A stretch of DNA of 22,273 nt from UBA4207 sp964352405 (GTDB taxonomy: Bacteria > Bdellovibrionota > Bacteriovoracia > Bacteriovoracales > Bacteriovoracaceae): the NCBI GenBank assembly GCA_964352405.1, contig CAYGRY010000050.1, positions 1 to 22,273 on the forward strand, read 5' to 3'. Below are positions 9,201-16,401 of the stretch, piece after piece (the first letter of the stretch is position 1; the number at the start of each line of letters is the position of its first letter). The position numbers and the translations under genes are program-made. The notes below the pieces were generated by a model. The model made no database searches. It was not told the origin of the DNA and was given only the letters and a program-made list of their open reading frames with translations.

Positions 9201-10014
9201 CATAAAGAACATTGATCCCTGCATAGCCTCCGACATCTGAGTCTAACTCAATTGAACGTGATGCAGAACCAGCAAGAGGGTTTGATACGATAGTTTGTTG
9301 TGGGTTTTGAGTACAACCTGCATCTTCATATATAGTCAGTTTTATCATCGGTTCATTGAAACCAATTGGGAAAAACATAGGAACACGAAGATTCTTCGTT
9401 GAATCATACAAGAATTCATTTGTTGGTGTTTCTTCTGTAATACAAGCGCTAACTAGTCCCTGAGAATAACTACTGCCAGGAAGTTTTTGCGGAAGTTCTA
9501 CTGTAAAAGCTGTACCGACGGAGTTTTTACACTGACCATTATCAAGACGACCACGTTTTTCATCTAGTAATGCACAAGTAGCTGGTGCGAATACTTTAGG
9601 TTGACCGGAGACTTCCTTAGATTCATCATCACCAAAAAATTGAGCTGCACAATTCGCTTGAGACAGAGTCATTGAAACAGTTATATCTCCACCAAGAAGA
9701 TTAACTTCGTTTAATCCACAGCGAGTTTGCCCTTGCATAATTTCATTGGCATCGTTTCCATCCCAAGTTACAGCAGCGAAACGCCACATGCCATTAGGAA
9801 GTTCGAGGTCTTCAGAGTATGGAAGCTTAATAGCAAAGCTATCGTCTCCACCACTAAGTTGACGACCATAAATCATCGTACCGCCTGATTGACCAGCGAT
9901 AGAGTCAACAATCCCACCCAAAACGAGGTTTGTTTTAGTCGATGCTTTCTTTCCTCCACACGCAACAAGTGTGGATAGAATTAAAAGTTGAATAAGGAAT
10001 ACAAATGATTTCAT
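6256..10014 (-). CDS. Giant GLUG-type beta-helix lipoprotein
   Basis: This is a 1252-residue predicted lipoprotein. A signal peptide ends in LVACGG, with the lipidated cysteine at residue 19 (numbered from the ATG at 10014). An N-terminal region to about residue 290 looks like beta-sandwich domains with several cysteines. Two similar modules follow (about 295-820 and 825-1252). Each opens with an 'N.DLD(F/Y)-PIG-F.G.(F/L).G' block: 'FLDNDLDYF'...'FTGVFDGRGH' in the first, 'KLNADLDF'...'FWGNLSGNDY' in the second. Both then run into GLUG-type repeats such as VGALVGYV, IGGIAGCL, VGGLVGLS, IGGIFGKL and VGGFVGSM, which predict a right-handed beta-helix. The end, GAGDYPRPYF, resembles GLUG protein termini. 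Glycine after the lipidated cysteine suggests outer-membrane sorting. Likely roles are surface adhesion or glycan contact, but none is shown. A GTG at 10017 is an alternative start. Confidence 0.85.
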   Translation of the reverse strand: MKSFVFLIQLLILSTLVACGGKKASTKTNLVLGGIVDSIAGQSGGTMIYGRQLSGGDDSFAIKLPYSEDLELPNGMWRFAAVTWDGNDANEIMQGQTRCGLNEVNLLGGDITVSMTLSQANCAAQFFGDDESKEVSGQPKVFAPATCALLDEKRGRLDNGQCKNSVGTAFTVELPQKLPGSSYSQGLVSACITEETPTNEFLYDSTKNLRVPMFFPIGFNEPMIKLTIYEDAGCTQNPQQTIVSNPLAGSASRSIELDSDVGGYAGINVLYVHNPICEGSFATGSTPFDIDGGGAGNDYILCNPTQFAAIIADLTGNYFLDNDLDYFNESAITSPIIGSPFTGVFDGRGHTVYDLDMNVAISDFGMFTDISGRVSNLKFDGADLEAISGDRGNLGILAGKLSGGGVIENIDLYDINITINGSVTGSQVGALVGYVNNTVPNGGIRHINAENITFDATGYKDFGVVIGLIDGSNSRVSDINVENVDLDFDNGTGGCIGGVFGVAKNAANVENISIVDLDIGDSGNPSGGTSRSNIGGIAGCLANGSLLKSARITSSAIYTGSNAVGGAVGFADPISGTPADVFIKDVLSSVDTIIGNNKVAGVVGDSQGSATASLKMERSRYIGPSGSGYIECVDKCSGLVANLGGTETLHQVDKSWVKDVDIQTTLSSGAIIGGLVATGQDATMNSVFGDNVSLTTQVSPNTVGGLYGLATGTFSVTNAYFIGDVFNDTLGDDGLITSDASGDTLVNIYTMGSATRGGYGLGTPTTATNLYSTITGNITQVAQSVIEDGTTLVGAGFTSGIWDNLSNANTKKTFNFEVPYVKFANSGLGSRNDPYLVSSEEGWNAIGDKPEFMGKAFKLNADLDFNSLSFSPIGSVTNPFWGNLSGNDYSISNISETSCTSGAYGVIGSISTVTAAANFARDVGVNTDPNNGYLYLYDNTFNCTSASVGTLVGKIEDRIIGGAPDVNNESFGIKIHNIVVDGSDLSSNAAGSVGGLVGLSNQTNSGTLVRNIIVSNSHIDGGSTTPSIGGIFGKLESTGAAPSNQGRVESLKSIDNVITAINAATSTGGIFGVFAANNLEVRKMITNSYVDGLNNVGGVVGLQSDGRIAEAVSKGDVSGNTNVGGFVGSMSLAATVIDGSYSTASVTAGTSGSGFAGSIIASATIKNSWYDPSSLAGAATLSPANNITGAGSNLVMVGSDTVRTGLTQTTLTQLQNDPVFFAANFTSIDPFVFGAGDYPRPYFEVFPQFFND

Positions 10015-10162
10015 CACAGACTCTTATCGGTGGTTATTATCATTTGTTTATAATAGAAGTAATAATTTATATGAGCCGTAACTCAGTAATTTTGACAACT
10101 TACAAGACTAAATAGAATCATCATTATGAAAAATTGCCCAAATGATATGGCAATTAAGCATT
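10015..10162. other. AT-rich intergenic region upstream of the giant lipoprotein gene
   Basis: This gap should hold the minus-strand promoter of the lipoprotein gene. A TTGTCA element (minus strand, 10098-10093) is a possible -35 box with a poor -10 candidate (CATATA, 10073-10068) 19 nt downstream. An AAGAG element is the only Shine-Dalgarno-like sequence near the start. No RNA gene or small coding sequence was recognised. Confidence 0.3.
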
Positions 10163-10192
10163 AAAAAAGACCCAATAAATTGGGCCTTTTTA
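10163..10192 (-). terminator. Rho-independent terminator after the 403-residue secreted protein gene
   Basis: A 6-bp stem CCCAAT/ATTGGG (10171-10176 with 10179-10184, AA between the arms) is flanked by a run of A on one side and a run of T on the other. On the minus strand it ends in TTTTTT, 27 nt after the stop at 10219. The symmetry means it could also stop plus-strand transcripts. Confidence 0.8.
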
Positions 10193-10218
10193 AGTAAAAA
10201 GTTAAATTTTCTTAACGA

Positions 10219-11430
10219 TTATTGAAATACTGAATCAAATGGATTCAATGCTTGCATGGCCATAGCCTTAGCTGCGCGTGGATCGCCTTTTGACTCAAAT
10301 GTAGCGTACATTGCGCCTTCAGTTAGAGATTGTTGCTCATAAAAAGACTTAATAAAGCTGTGAGCGAAGTCTTTGATGAATGATGGAAGTGGAACAAAAG
10401 AAAGGCCAAGGTTAGCAAGCTGAAGCACAACTCTTTGTCTAATGACTTTCTTTGGAGCATCAAGATTAAGCGCAATTGATGGCTTACCGTCAAAAGTATG
10501 AGTGCTGTTAAACTTATTAACAACAACAACATCACCTTTATAAGTCGCATATTGGAAGGCATAGTTTACACGATCACCAATTTTATCAAACTTTGGCTCG
10601 TACTTATAAAGACGATCATTTGCGCTACGTACACTAGCATAAAACTTATTCACGCCATACTTATCCCAATTTGCAGCTGCTGCATTACTTTCCCAAATCG
10701 CATACCAAGGAATTCTTGCTTCATGAATTGAAGAGAAAACTTTGTTAGCTTCTTCGTGAGTCATGCCAAGCTCTTCTGCTTTGAATTCTTCAACATAATA
10801 TAAAAGCATATTTTGGTGATATGTACGTGAAGCACGAATAAGACGCTCAGACTCTTTTAAAACAAACAAGGCAGTATTTAGAAGAGGAACAGTTGCAAGG
10901 CGTTTTCTAGCGAAATCAAGGGCGAAAACCAAAGCTTGGTGAGTCGCTGTTTTCTTCCAAAAGAATTTAGGGTCATCAACACGTGCGACAACTGTAGGAT
11001 CTAAAAACCTCATCGCGTCTTGAATGCGACCTTCGAAAGTTTTCATCACTTCTTTAAAGTCTTTGTGCTCAAAAACACCATCGATATCGAGAGCTCCTAA
11101 TTCATTCACTGAATCAAGTAGCATTTTTCTTGTGGTACTTAGCTCATCACCTTCTTGCCATAACTCTCCACCGAAAAGATGATCAAGTTCTGCTTGGTAA
11201 GCCTGAATACCTTTGCTTTGAAGTTTCACTTGTTCAGATAAAAGGTGCTGTTTAATAAACTTAATATAAGGCTTGATACTAAAGTTAAAGCTTAAGCTTT
11301 GATCATGAACGGTTACAAGATTTCCTTCTAAATCTTTAACCAGCTTAAATCTACTATTAAAACCATCTAAGCTTTGAGCTGAGACAGAAAACGAAATCAG
11401 CGCTGTAAGCGCGAGCGACAGTCGTAACAT
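10219..11430 (-). CDS. Secreted protein of unknown function, 403 residues
   Basis: I do not recognise the family. Residues 1-18 form a clear Sec signal peptide (hydrophobic LSLALTALISFSV, cleavage after SVSA), so the mature protein should be periplasmic or exported. It is predicted to be largely helical. There is no cysteine in the parts I read, and no metal-binding, protease or repeat motif stands out. One segment at about 270-310 (YKYEPKFDKIGDRVNYAFQYATYKGDVVVV) looks like a strand pair. Residues 330-385 are hydrophobic and helical but too broken for a membrane anchor. A strong GGAGG Shine-Dalgarno sequence sits 6 nt before the ATG, and a good terminator follows, so the gene is probably a single transcription unit that is well translated. 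Confidence 0.7.
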   Translation of the reverse strand: MLRLSLALTALISFSVSAQSLDGFNSRFKLVKDLEGNLVTVHDQSLSFNFSIKPYIKFIKQHLLSEQVKLQSKGIQAYQAELDHLFGGELWQEGDELSTTRKMLLDSVNELGALDIDGVFEHKDFKEVMKTFEGRIQDAMRFLDPTVVARVDDPKFFWKKTATHQALVFALDFARKRLATVPLLNTALFVLKESERLIRASRTYHQNMLLYYVEEFKAEELGMTHEEANKVFSSIHEARIPWYAIWESNAAAANWDKYGVNKFYASVRSANDRLYKYEPKFDKIGDRVNYAFQYATYKGDVVVVNKFNSTHTFDGKPSIALNLDAPKKVIRQRVVLQLANLGLSFVPLPSFIKDFAHSFIKSFYEQQSLTEGAMYATFESKGDPRAAKAMAMQALNPFDSVFQ

Positions 11431-11500
11431 TGGTTCCTCCGTGAACTAATTGAATCGATATGTACTTAAGTAGTGTAACCGCAAAAGTGAAAAGAAAGGC

Positions 11501-11956
11501 CTATGTCAGAAAGTCAAAGATTGACCAAGCGATTTGTTCAAGATTCTTAGCGTAATAAGCAATCAAACTATATCTGAACAGCTTTCCCGCGGTCATTAGA
11601 GCTATAGTAGCAACTGCATTTGCTTTGCACAGACCAAGAATAAGCAGAATAAGATCACCAATTATAGGTAGAAAAGAAAAAAAAGCAGTCCACCAACCAA
11701 AAGATTCAACTTTGTTTTTATATTTTTCGATTTCATTTGGTTTAATTCTTAAATATCGCTCAATCTTAGCGTACTCCCCAAACCTACCTAAATAATATAC
11801 ACTCGCACCACCTAAGGAGTTTCCAATCGTTGCAATAACTACAAGTGAAACGACTGAATATTTTTGAGTAATAAGATAAAGAAGTCCTGCTTCAGAAGAT
11901 GCTGGAAAGATTGAGCCAGCTAACAAAGATGATAAGAAAAGAGAGAGCTCAGCCAT
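11501..11956 (-). CDS. YqaA/DedA-type (SNARE-associated, VTT) membrane protein
   Basis: A 151-residue membrane protein of the YqaA branch of the DedA/VTT superfamily. Features are an N-terminal re-entrant-like segment FLSSLLAGSIFPASSEAGLL (residues 6-25, with the conserved P and E), the glycine-rich ATIGNSLGGASVYYLGR block (about 42-58), a short basic cytoplasmic stretch, and FFSFLPIIGDLILLILGL (about 92-110), in which 'P..GD' is typical of the family. Members of the superfamily act as lipid scramblases or undecaprenyl-phosphate carriers, or affect membrane homeostasis; the YqaA role is not settled. Its ATG lies inside the end of the DUF3050 gene (8-nt overlap, 11949-11956), so the two are translationally coupled. 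Confidence 0.8.
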   Translation of the reverse strand: MAELSLFLSSLLAGSIFPASSEAGLLYLITQKYSVVSLVVIATIGNSLGGASVYYLGRFGEYAKIERYLRIKPNEIEKYKNKVESFGWWTAFFSFLPIIGDLILLILGLCKANAVATIALMTAGKLFRYSLIAYYAKNLEQIAWSIFDFLT

Positions 11957-12683
11957 TGATGATCAATGCGATAGAGTCCCATAGATCATTTCTAAGCTTT
12001 AAACTTTGTAGACCTACTTCGAAAGACTCATCTAAAAGCATTTGATCGTTGTCTGTTAACTCGGATAACAACGACATCGCTAGCGGGCCATGCTCATCGC
12101 CATCAAGATCAATATGTCTTTTAAGGTAATAATTTAATTTTGAACAAGGAAGCTTTGCTGATTCCAGTTCTTTGATAATTCCACTAAACATTGAGGGAAT
12201 AAGATCTTCACGTCCAAAGAAAAATGCTCCTGCCACCAGGTGGACAGGTGCATGACTTGCGAGTTCAAGATTATAAGTCACAAAGGGTTTCACATGCTCA
12301 GGTAGTAATGCCAAATTAAGTGTTGATATAAATTCACGAATTGGATTGGTATTAGCACCAACTTCATCCATCGCATGAAGGTACATAGAAAAGTGATCAA
12401 TGGCTTGACCCTCGTTATCTAAATCACTCTCTTCACCAAGTACGATTTCATTAATAAAGCGAACTGAAGCTTTGGAATAGGAAGATGGCCTCCATGGAAT
12501 CTCGACACAACTAACTTCTCTTTGCAGCGATTTCAAAAGACTCATGAAGTCCCAAACTGCGTAGACGTGAGACTCCATAAATAAGCGAAGCTCTTCAATG
12601 CTTTTGATCTTTGAAAATAAGGGATGATGAGACAAACCATTTTTGCAAAGCATTATTTTTTCGGGAACGATTATATCTTTCAT
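11949..12683 (-). CDS. DUF3050 (haem-oxygenase-like fold) protein
   Basis: This 244-residue protein matches the DUF3050 family, which has a haem-oxygenase-like helical fold and no established reaction. Diagnostic blocks are HHPLF followed by ELRLFMESHVYAVWDFMSLL, then EIPWRP, RFINEIVLGEESD, and DHFSMYLHAMDEVGA. Conserved His, Glu and Asp residues in these blocks would suit a diiron or haem-like site, but that is inference. I chose the ATG at 12683, which leaves about 20 residues before the HPLF block, as I recall from family members. A TTG at 12734 would add 17 residues; neither start has a good Shine-Dalgarno sequence. The gene follows the receiver/PilZ-like gene by 65 nt and is coupled to the YqaA-type gene. 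Confidence 0.8.
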   Translation of the reverse strand: MKDIIVPEKIMLCKNGLSHHPLFSKIKSIEELRLFMESHVYAVWDFMSLLKSLQREVSCVEIPWRPSSYSKASVRFINEIVLGEESDLDNEGQAIDHFSMYLHAMDEVGANTNPIREFISTLNLALLPEHVKPFVTYNLELASHAPVHLVAGAFFFGREDLIPSMFSGIIKELESAKLPCSKLNYYLKRHIDLDGDEHGPLAMSLLSELTDNDQMLLDESFEVGLQSLKLRNDLWDSIALIING

Positions 12684-12748
12684 GGAATTTTTATAGCGAA
12701 AATGGAGCAAACTGTCATGAAGAATAACGTTCAAGAGCTAGACGAATG

Positions 12749-14563
12749 CTACTCTTCTTCGTCACTAGAATCACTTGTTTCTTTAGCTAATGCTTCTTCT
12801 AATTCTTTTTGGATTTTGTCATTAAGTGCTTTAAAGTCACTAACTTCTTTATCACGTTTTTCTGTTAAGGGACTAAAAAAGACCTCATTAATATGACGTC
12901 TAATATTTTTCTTATCTTCCTCTCCAACCGAGTGAATGAGGGCGCGATAGACTTTCTTACCACCTTCAGCGTCTTTACACGGTTTACCATCAGGTTGAGC
13001 AATCAAGCGTATAGACATCTCAACAGGAAAATTAAGACGATACGTCTTAAGCTCTAATCTAGCTTCACACGAGAGCTCCACTTCACTTTCATTAAGACTT
13101 AAAATGACAACATCATAGGAGGTCGAGATATAAGACATATCGTGAATCTTACTAATATAAAATCTAGGTTGCTCAAATGACGCTGGAGTAAGTGCCCTGT
13201 ACTTCATAGGGTCTTTTGCTTTTAATGCTTTAATTTTTTCATTAAGCTTCTTATCATTTCGATCTTTTTCATTTTTCTCAAAAGATTCACTCAATTGAAT
13301 CAATGCATTCATATCCATCAACCCTGGCTTCACAAGAGTTAAGGGGTATTGAAACTGTGCTTGAATTTCTTTAGAGTCTTTATGGGGACAGTTAAAAATA
13401 ATGATCAGTGGAAAGTAGCCTGTACAAGATTTGATATACTCATAAATCATTTTAAGCTGCTCTTCAGAACGATTCGTCTCTTCTTCAACTCTTTCTTTAT
13501 GGGCCTCTTGTTCCTCAGGAGTTAGCGCTAAAATATCAACAGTTAAGTACTGAAAAGCAATAATTGAAGGTCTTACCTTTCGAATCTCAGGAACTTGTTC
13601 TTTTAAATACGTCTGAGTTCTTATAGCAAAGGGATAAGAATCTAGTGGCTGCTCAATTTGCTTAAGAATATGCAACGATCGATCAACAATCATCAGCTTA
13701 GTTGTTTTAGGTGCTGAATCTATTGTATTTTTTTTGACCCAATCTTTAACTTTCTTCTTTGTATGAGTTAGAAGATCTTGCGCCTCACGTTCCTTAAAAG
13801 AGCGCTCTGCCACTATTTTCTTCTCAATCTTTCTTTTTTCTTCATCAGTCTTGGCTTCTTCTAACATAATTTCAAGATTTGTCAGATCAGGTTCTATTGG
13901 ATCGACAAACATAAAGTCTAAATCATAACTATATCTTGAATCATAATATAAATTAATTTGATCAACGGCCGAAACTTTGTATCTTTTAGAAGGCACAATA
14001 GAATAAGGGATAGAACTTTGAATTTCTATTTCTTGGCCTTCTTCTAAAGAAAGGTTACCTTCAGCGTGTAGACCTTTCTCCGTAATATAACCGATTCTAA
14101 AGTCATCATAGATTTTTTCTTCTTTAGCGAGCTTACCTTTAGCAAATACCGGTGGCTTAGCTTGCTTATTATCCATCAGCATTATCGCATCATAGATAAC
14201 ATCATGATATTCACCACATTTAACATGAACCAAGTCAGCACCGGCGGCCAAGCAGCCACGGACTTCACTTTTTTTATCAACAAGACCGATTAAAGGAATT
14301 GAGCTTAAGGCATTTTCACGTTTAATCATACGTGCAAGTTGTATCTGATCTTTTAAATTAGATGCAAAATCGACATAGATGATACAAGGCTTATCGCTTA
14401 GTATAGTCAGAAAAACATCGGTGTACTTATTTTCAGTCGAAATATTTTCTTTCTTGAAAACAAACCCAATAGCTCCATAAGATTGTTGGATGCGCTTTTG
14501 AATAACTTCCCAGTATCCAGTATCAGAACCTAGATAAAATATTGATTTTTCACCACCGGCCAC
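12749..14563 (-). CDS. Two-receiver, PilZ-like signalling protein (604 residues)
   Basis: A cytoplasmic protein with an apparent domain order of receiver-like (6-130), PilZ-like (147-222), charged coiled coil (225-278), second receiver-like (287-425), PilZ-like (465-565) and an acidic tail. In the first receiver, D65 (IIYVDF) and K115 (LVHVKCG) occupy the phospho-acceptor and lysine positions. In the second, LMIVDRS and LVKPG are kept, but the acceptor strand reads SIIAFQY without Asp. The first PilZ-like region has ITEKGLHAEG where c-di-GMP binders have D/NxSxxG, so binding may be lost. The second ends in LIHSVGEEDKKNIRRHI, as PilZ domains do. The GTG start at 14563 is supported by AAAGGGG 6 nt upstream. 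A role in c-di-GMP-linked regulation is inference. Confidence 0.6.
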   Translation of the reverse strand: MAGGEKSIFYLGSDTGYWEVIQKRIQQSYGAIGFVFKKENISTENKYTDVFLTILSDKPCIIYVDFASNLKDQIQLARMIKRENALSSIPLIGLVDKKSEVRGCLAAGADLVHVKCGEYHDVIYDAIMLMDNKQAKPPVFAKGKLAKEEKIYDDFRIGYITEKGLHAEGNLSLEEGQEIEIQSSIPYSIVPSKRYKVSAVDQINLYYDSRYSYDLDFMFVDPIEPDLTNLEIMLEEAKTDEEKRKIEKKIVAERSFKEREAQDLLTHTKKKVKDWVKKNTIDSAPKTTKLMIVDRSLHILKQIEQPLDSYPFAIRTQTYLKEQVPEIRKVRPSIIAFQYLTVDILALTPEEQEAHKERVEEETNRSEEQLKMIYEYIKSCTGYFPLIIIFNCPHKDSKEIQAQFQYPLTLVKPGLMDMNALIQLSESFEKNEKDRNDKKLNEKIKALKAKDPMKYRALTPASFEQPRFYISKIHDMSYISTSYDVVILSLNESEVELSCEARLELKTYRLNFPVEMSIRLIAQPDGKPCKDAEGGKKVYRALIHSVGEEDKKNIRRHINEVFFSPLTEKRDKEVSDFKALNDKIQKELEEALAKETSDSSDEEE

Positions 14564-14569
14564 GCCTAA

Positions 14570-14576
14570 CCCCTTT
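14570..14576 (-). promoter_or_regulatory. Shine-Dalgarno sequence that fixes a GTG start
   Basis: AAAGGGG on the minus strand lies 6 nt before the GTG at 14563 and supports GTG as the true start of the 604-residue protein. Confidence 0.6.
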
Positions 14577-14614
14577 AGACTATTATACCATCAAAAGAGT
14601 CACAAAAATGGTGG

Positions 14615-15046
14615 TTAAACTTCGAAATCATCATAAGTTAGACCAAACTTTTCATCGTTTTCTTTGGTTATAAAGCGTCTAACAAAGTATTGACCGGAGC
14701 GAATAGTTGTTAAAAAACCAAAGCCTTCAAGATGCTTAAGGGATTGGTAGAATTCATCAATAGATATTTTTAATAATTTAGAAACTTCTATTATCGAAAA
14801 CATTGGAGAAATTCCATAAACTCGATAAAGATTAGGCTGACACCAAATTTTTCTATAAAGATACATCAATAGAGAAATATCAATTCTCGATAATTTAGAG
14901 TTAACAATGATCTCATCGAAGAAAATATCTGGGATCTCTGAAAAGCTTGCACTAGATTTATTACGTATAGGTTTAGAAACCTCATTCTTATGTGATTCAT
15001 CACCTTTTTTGGGCTGGTGACCAGCTATGATTGTATGGATATCCAT
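14615..15046 (-). CDS. Small winged-helix-like protein
   Basis: A 143-residue protein. An N-terminal linker of about 45 polar residues precedes a compact helical domain (about 55-125). Within it, KLSRIDISLLMYLYRKIW, then FSIIEVSKLLKISIDEFYQS, then LEGFGFLTTI and RSGQYFVRRF read as helix, helix-turn-helix and a beta wing, much like winged-helix DNA-binding domains of replication or regulatory proteins. No named family is recognised. I chose the ATG at 15046 because GAGG lies 5 nt upstream; an upstream in-frame start at 15109 has no such site. The leader region carries a Fur-like box and a long dyad. It may co-transcribe with the 604-residue gene 51 nt downstream. DNA binding is inference. Confidence 0.6.
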   Translation of the reverse strand: MDIHTIIAGHQPKKGDESHKNEVSKPIRNKSSASFSEIPDIFFDEIIVNSKLSRIDISLLMYLYRKIWCQPNLYRVYGISPMFSIIEVSKLLKISIDEFYQSLKHLEGFGFLTTIRSGQYFVRRFITKENDEKFGLTYDDFEV

Positions 15047-15051
15047 TTTAA

Positions 15052-15055
15052 CCTC
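15052..15055 (-). promoter_or_regulatory. Shine-Dalgarno sequence that fixes the winged-helix gene start
   Basis: GAGG on the minus strand lies 5 nt before the ATG at 15046, and favours this start over the in-frame ATG at 15109. Confidence 0.6.
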
Positions 15056-15075
15056 ATGACTAATGTCAAAGTTAA

Positions 15076-15094
15076 GATAATGATAATGGATAAT
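15076..15094. promoter_or_regulatory. Fur-like box of three GATAAT hexamers
   Basis: The plus strand reads GATAATGATAATGGATAAT, that is hexamers in a 6-6-1-6 spacing. This is the spacing of the classical Fur box, but the third hexamer is direct rather than inverted. By hand count it matches the E. coli consensus at 14 of 19 positions. It lies 30 nt upstream of the start of the winged-helix-like gene, a suitable place for an operator of a Fur, Zur or PerR type regulator. Confidence 0.4.
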
Positions 15095-15116
15095 ACGCGA
15101 AGCATGCAACTATCAT

Positions 15117-15144
15117 TTATTTAGGAGAAATTTTCCCTAAATAA
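15117..15144. promoter_or_regulatory. Perfect 9-bp inverted repeat between cca and the winged-helix gene
   Basis: TTATTTAGG (15117-15125) and CCTAAATAA (15136-15144) are perfect inverted repeats with a 10-nt centre that can pair further. It lies 21 nt after the stop of the nucleotidyltransferase gene. No T-run follows on the minus strand, so it looks more like an operator or an mRNA-end structure than a standard terminator. Confidence 0.45.
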
Positions 15145-15165
15145 CGACTAGGTCAACCAAACAGA

Positions 15166-16401
15166 TCAGGTATTCAAATGGCAGTGCATTTTATAAAATG
15201 CTCTTTGATTTGGAAGAACATTTTCTTTAACCTGATTGTTTTCAAAAAGATCTTTTCCGTCAAGAACTCGCGGAAAGTAAGATCTCCATGTTTGAAACAT
15301 TTTTTCATCATCAAATTGTATGATCAGGCTTTTCTCTTCTTCAGGCGTCCAAGAGTCGTAATGTTTATGAAACTCAACACAGTTCATAAAGTCGTCATCG
15401 TTAAGTTTTTGAGACCAAGACATTTTTCTAAGCTCATTAACCTTTTGATCCCAATTGATAGCGATTATCTTAGTAAAGAGTTCCTTTCCAATTAAGTAAT
15501 GCTTGGCCCTACCTCTTCTAAGTTTTAAAAATCTCTCTAACTTTCCTAAGTCTGATAAGTTCCATTTTGTTTTCCAAATAGCATGAAGCAAAATTTGATC
15601 AGCTACTAAAAAAGTTTTGGGTAAATTATTTTTTTGCAGAAACTTTAATTCGGCCCAGCTTTCTGGATATGAAATTTGATGTTCTTCAAGAGAATCAAAA
15701 AGTTTTTTCATAAATGGAAAGAAACCAGCTTTCATTGATTCATAAAGAAGATAGTGATCAGTTGTAAGAGCTAAGTTCATTTTAGTCATGAGATCATTCA
15801 ATTCTTTTGAACGACTTAAATCAAAAAGGATTTCAAAACGAATCGCTCTTAAGTACCTTACAGGATCAAAAGCAAAGTTCGTTGTACAATAGGAAGAAAC
15901 ACGATCTTCTAAATCTTTGAGACCATTAAACGGATCAACTAATTTCCACTGCCCATTATTAAACTCAATTCCCATAGCATTTATGGTTAAGTCCCTTCTG
16001 GCAAATGATTCGTCGAAAGAAAAGTGTTGATCTAATTTTATTTCAACATCTTTATGCGATAATGGATGACCTTTTATTTGATCAAGCCTTACACTAAAAT
16101 CTTCTGTTCTTGGTAACGAAAACTCTAATTGATGGACTTGTGAGAGTTGGTGCCTAAAAACACCAAACCCCAGTGATTGTAAACTAGGCAAGAGTTCTTG
16201 AATTTTCTCTTCGAGGTTTTTATTATTTTGATCAACAAACCGTATTTCAAAATCCCAGTCGTTAAGCTTGTCACTTCCACAGAAAAAATCTCTAACAATT
16301 CCACCAACAACGGTTGCATTTATTCCGCTATCCCATAGTTTCTGACAGATGGAGTGAATTTCTGGTGGAACAATTTTAGAAAATAAATTTATAGTTTTCA
16401 T
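15166..16401 (-). CDS. cca: tRNA CCA-adding / poly(A) polymerase family nucleotidyltransferase
   Basis: This 411-residue protein is a class II nucleotidyltransferase that adds CCA to tRNA 3' ends, or possibly poly(A) tails. Motif A is GGIVRDFFCG (33-42), followed by the catalytic pair D48 and D50 in NDWDFE, which binds the two metal ions. RRDLTINAM (135-143) and DPFNGLKDLEDR complete the head. DPVRYLRAIRF (179-189) marks the neck. The nucleotide-selecting EDxxR block is not obvious. The rest (about 200-411) is a divergent helical body and tail, and no HD domain is seen. Length fits CCA-adding enzymes. The ATG overlaps the lysR stop by 4 nt (ATGA), so translation is coupled to the regulator. 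Cytoplasmic. Confidence 0.88.
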   Translation of the reverse strand: MKTINLFSKIVPPEIHSICQKLWDSGINATVVGGIVRDFFCGSDKLNDWDFEIRFVDQNNKNLEEKIQELLPSLQSLGFGVFRHQLSQVHQLEFSLPRTEDFSVRLDQIKGHPLSHKDVEIKLDQHFSFDESFARRDLTINAMGIEFNNGQWKLVDPFNGLKDLEDRVSSYCTTNFAFDPVRYLRAIRFEILFDLSRSKELNDLMTKMNLALTTDHYLLYESMKAGFFPFMKKLFDSLEEHQISYPESWAELKFLQKNNLPKTFLVADQILLHAIWKTKWNLSDLGKLERFLKLRRGRAKHYLIGKELFTKIIAINWDQKVNELRKMSWSQKLNDDDFMNCVEFHKHYDSWTPEEEKSLIIQFDDEKMFQTWRSYFPRVLDGKDLFENNQVKENVLPNQRAFYKMHCHLNT

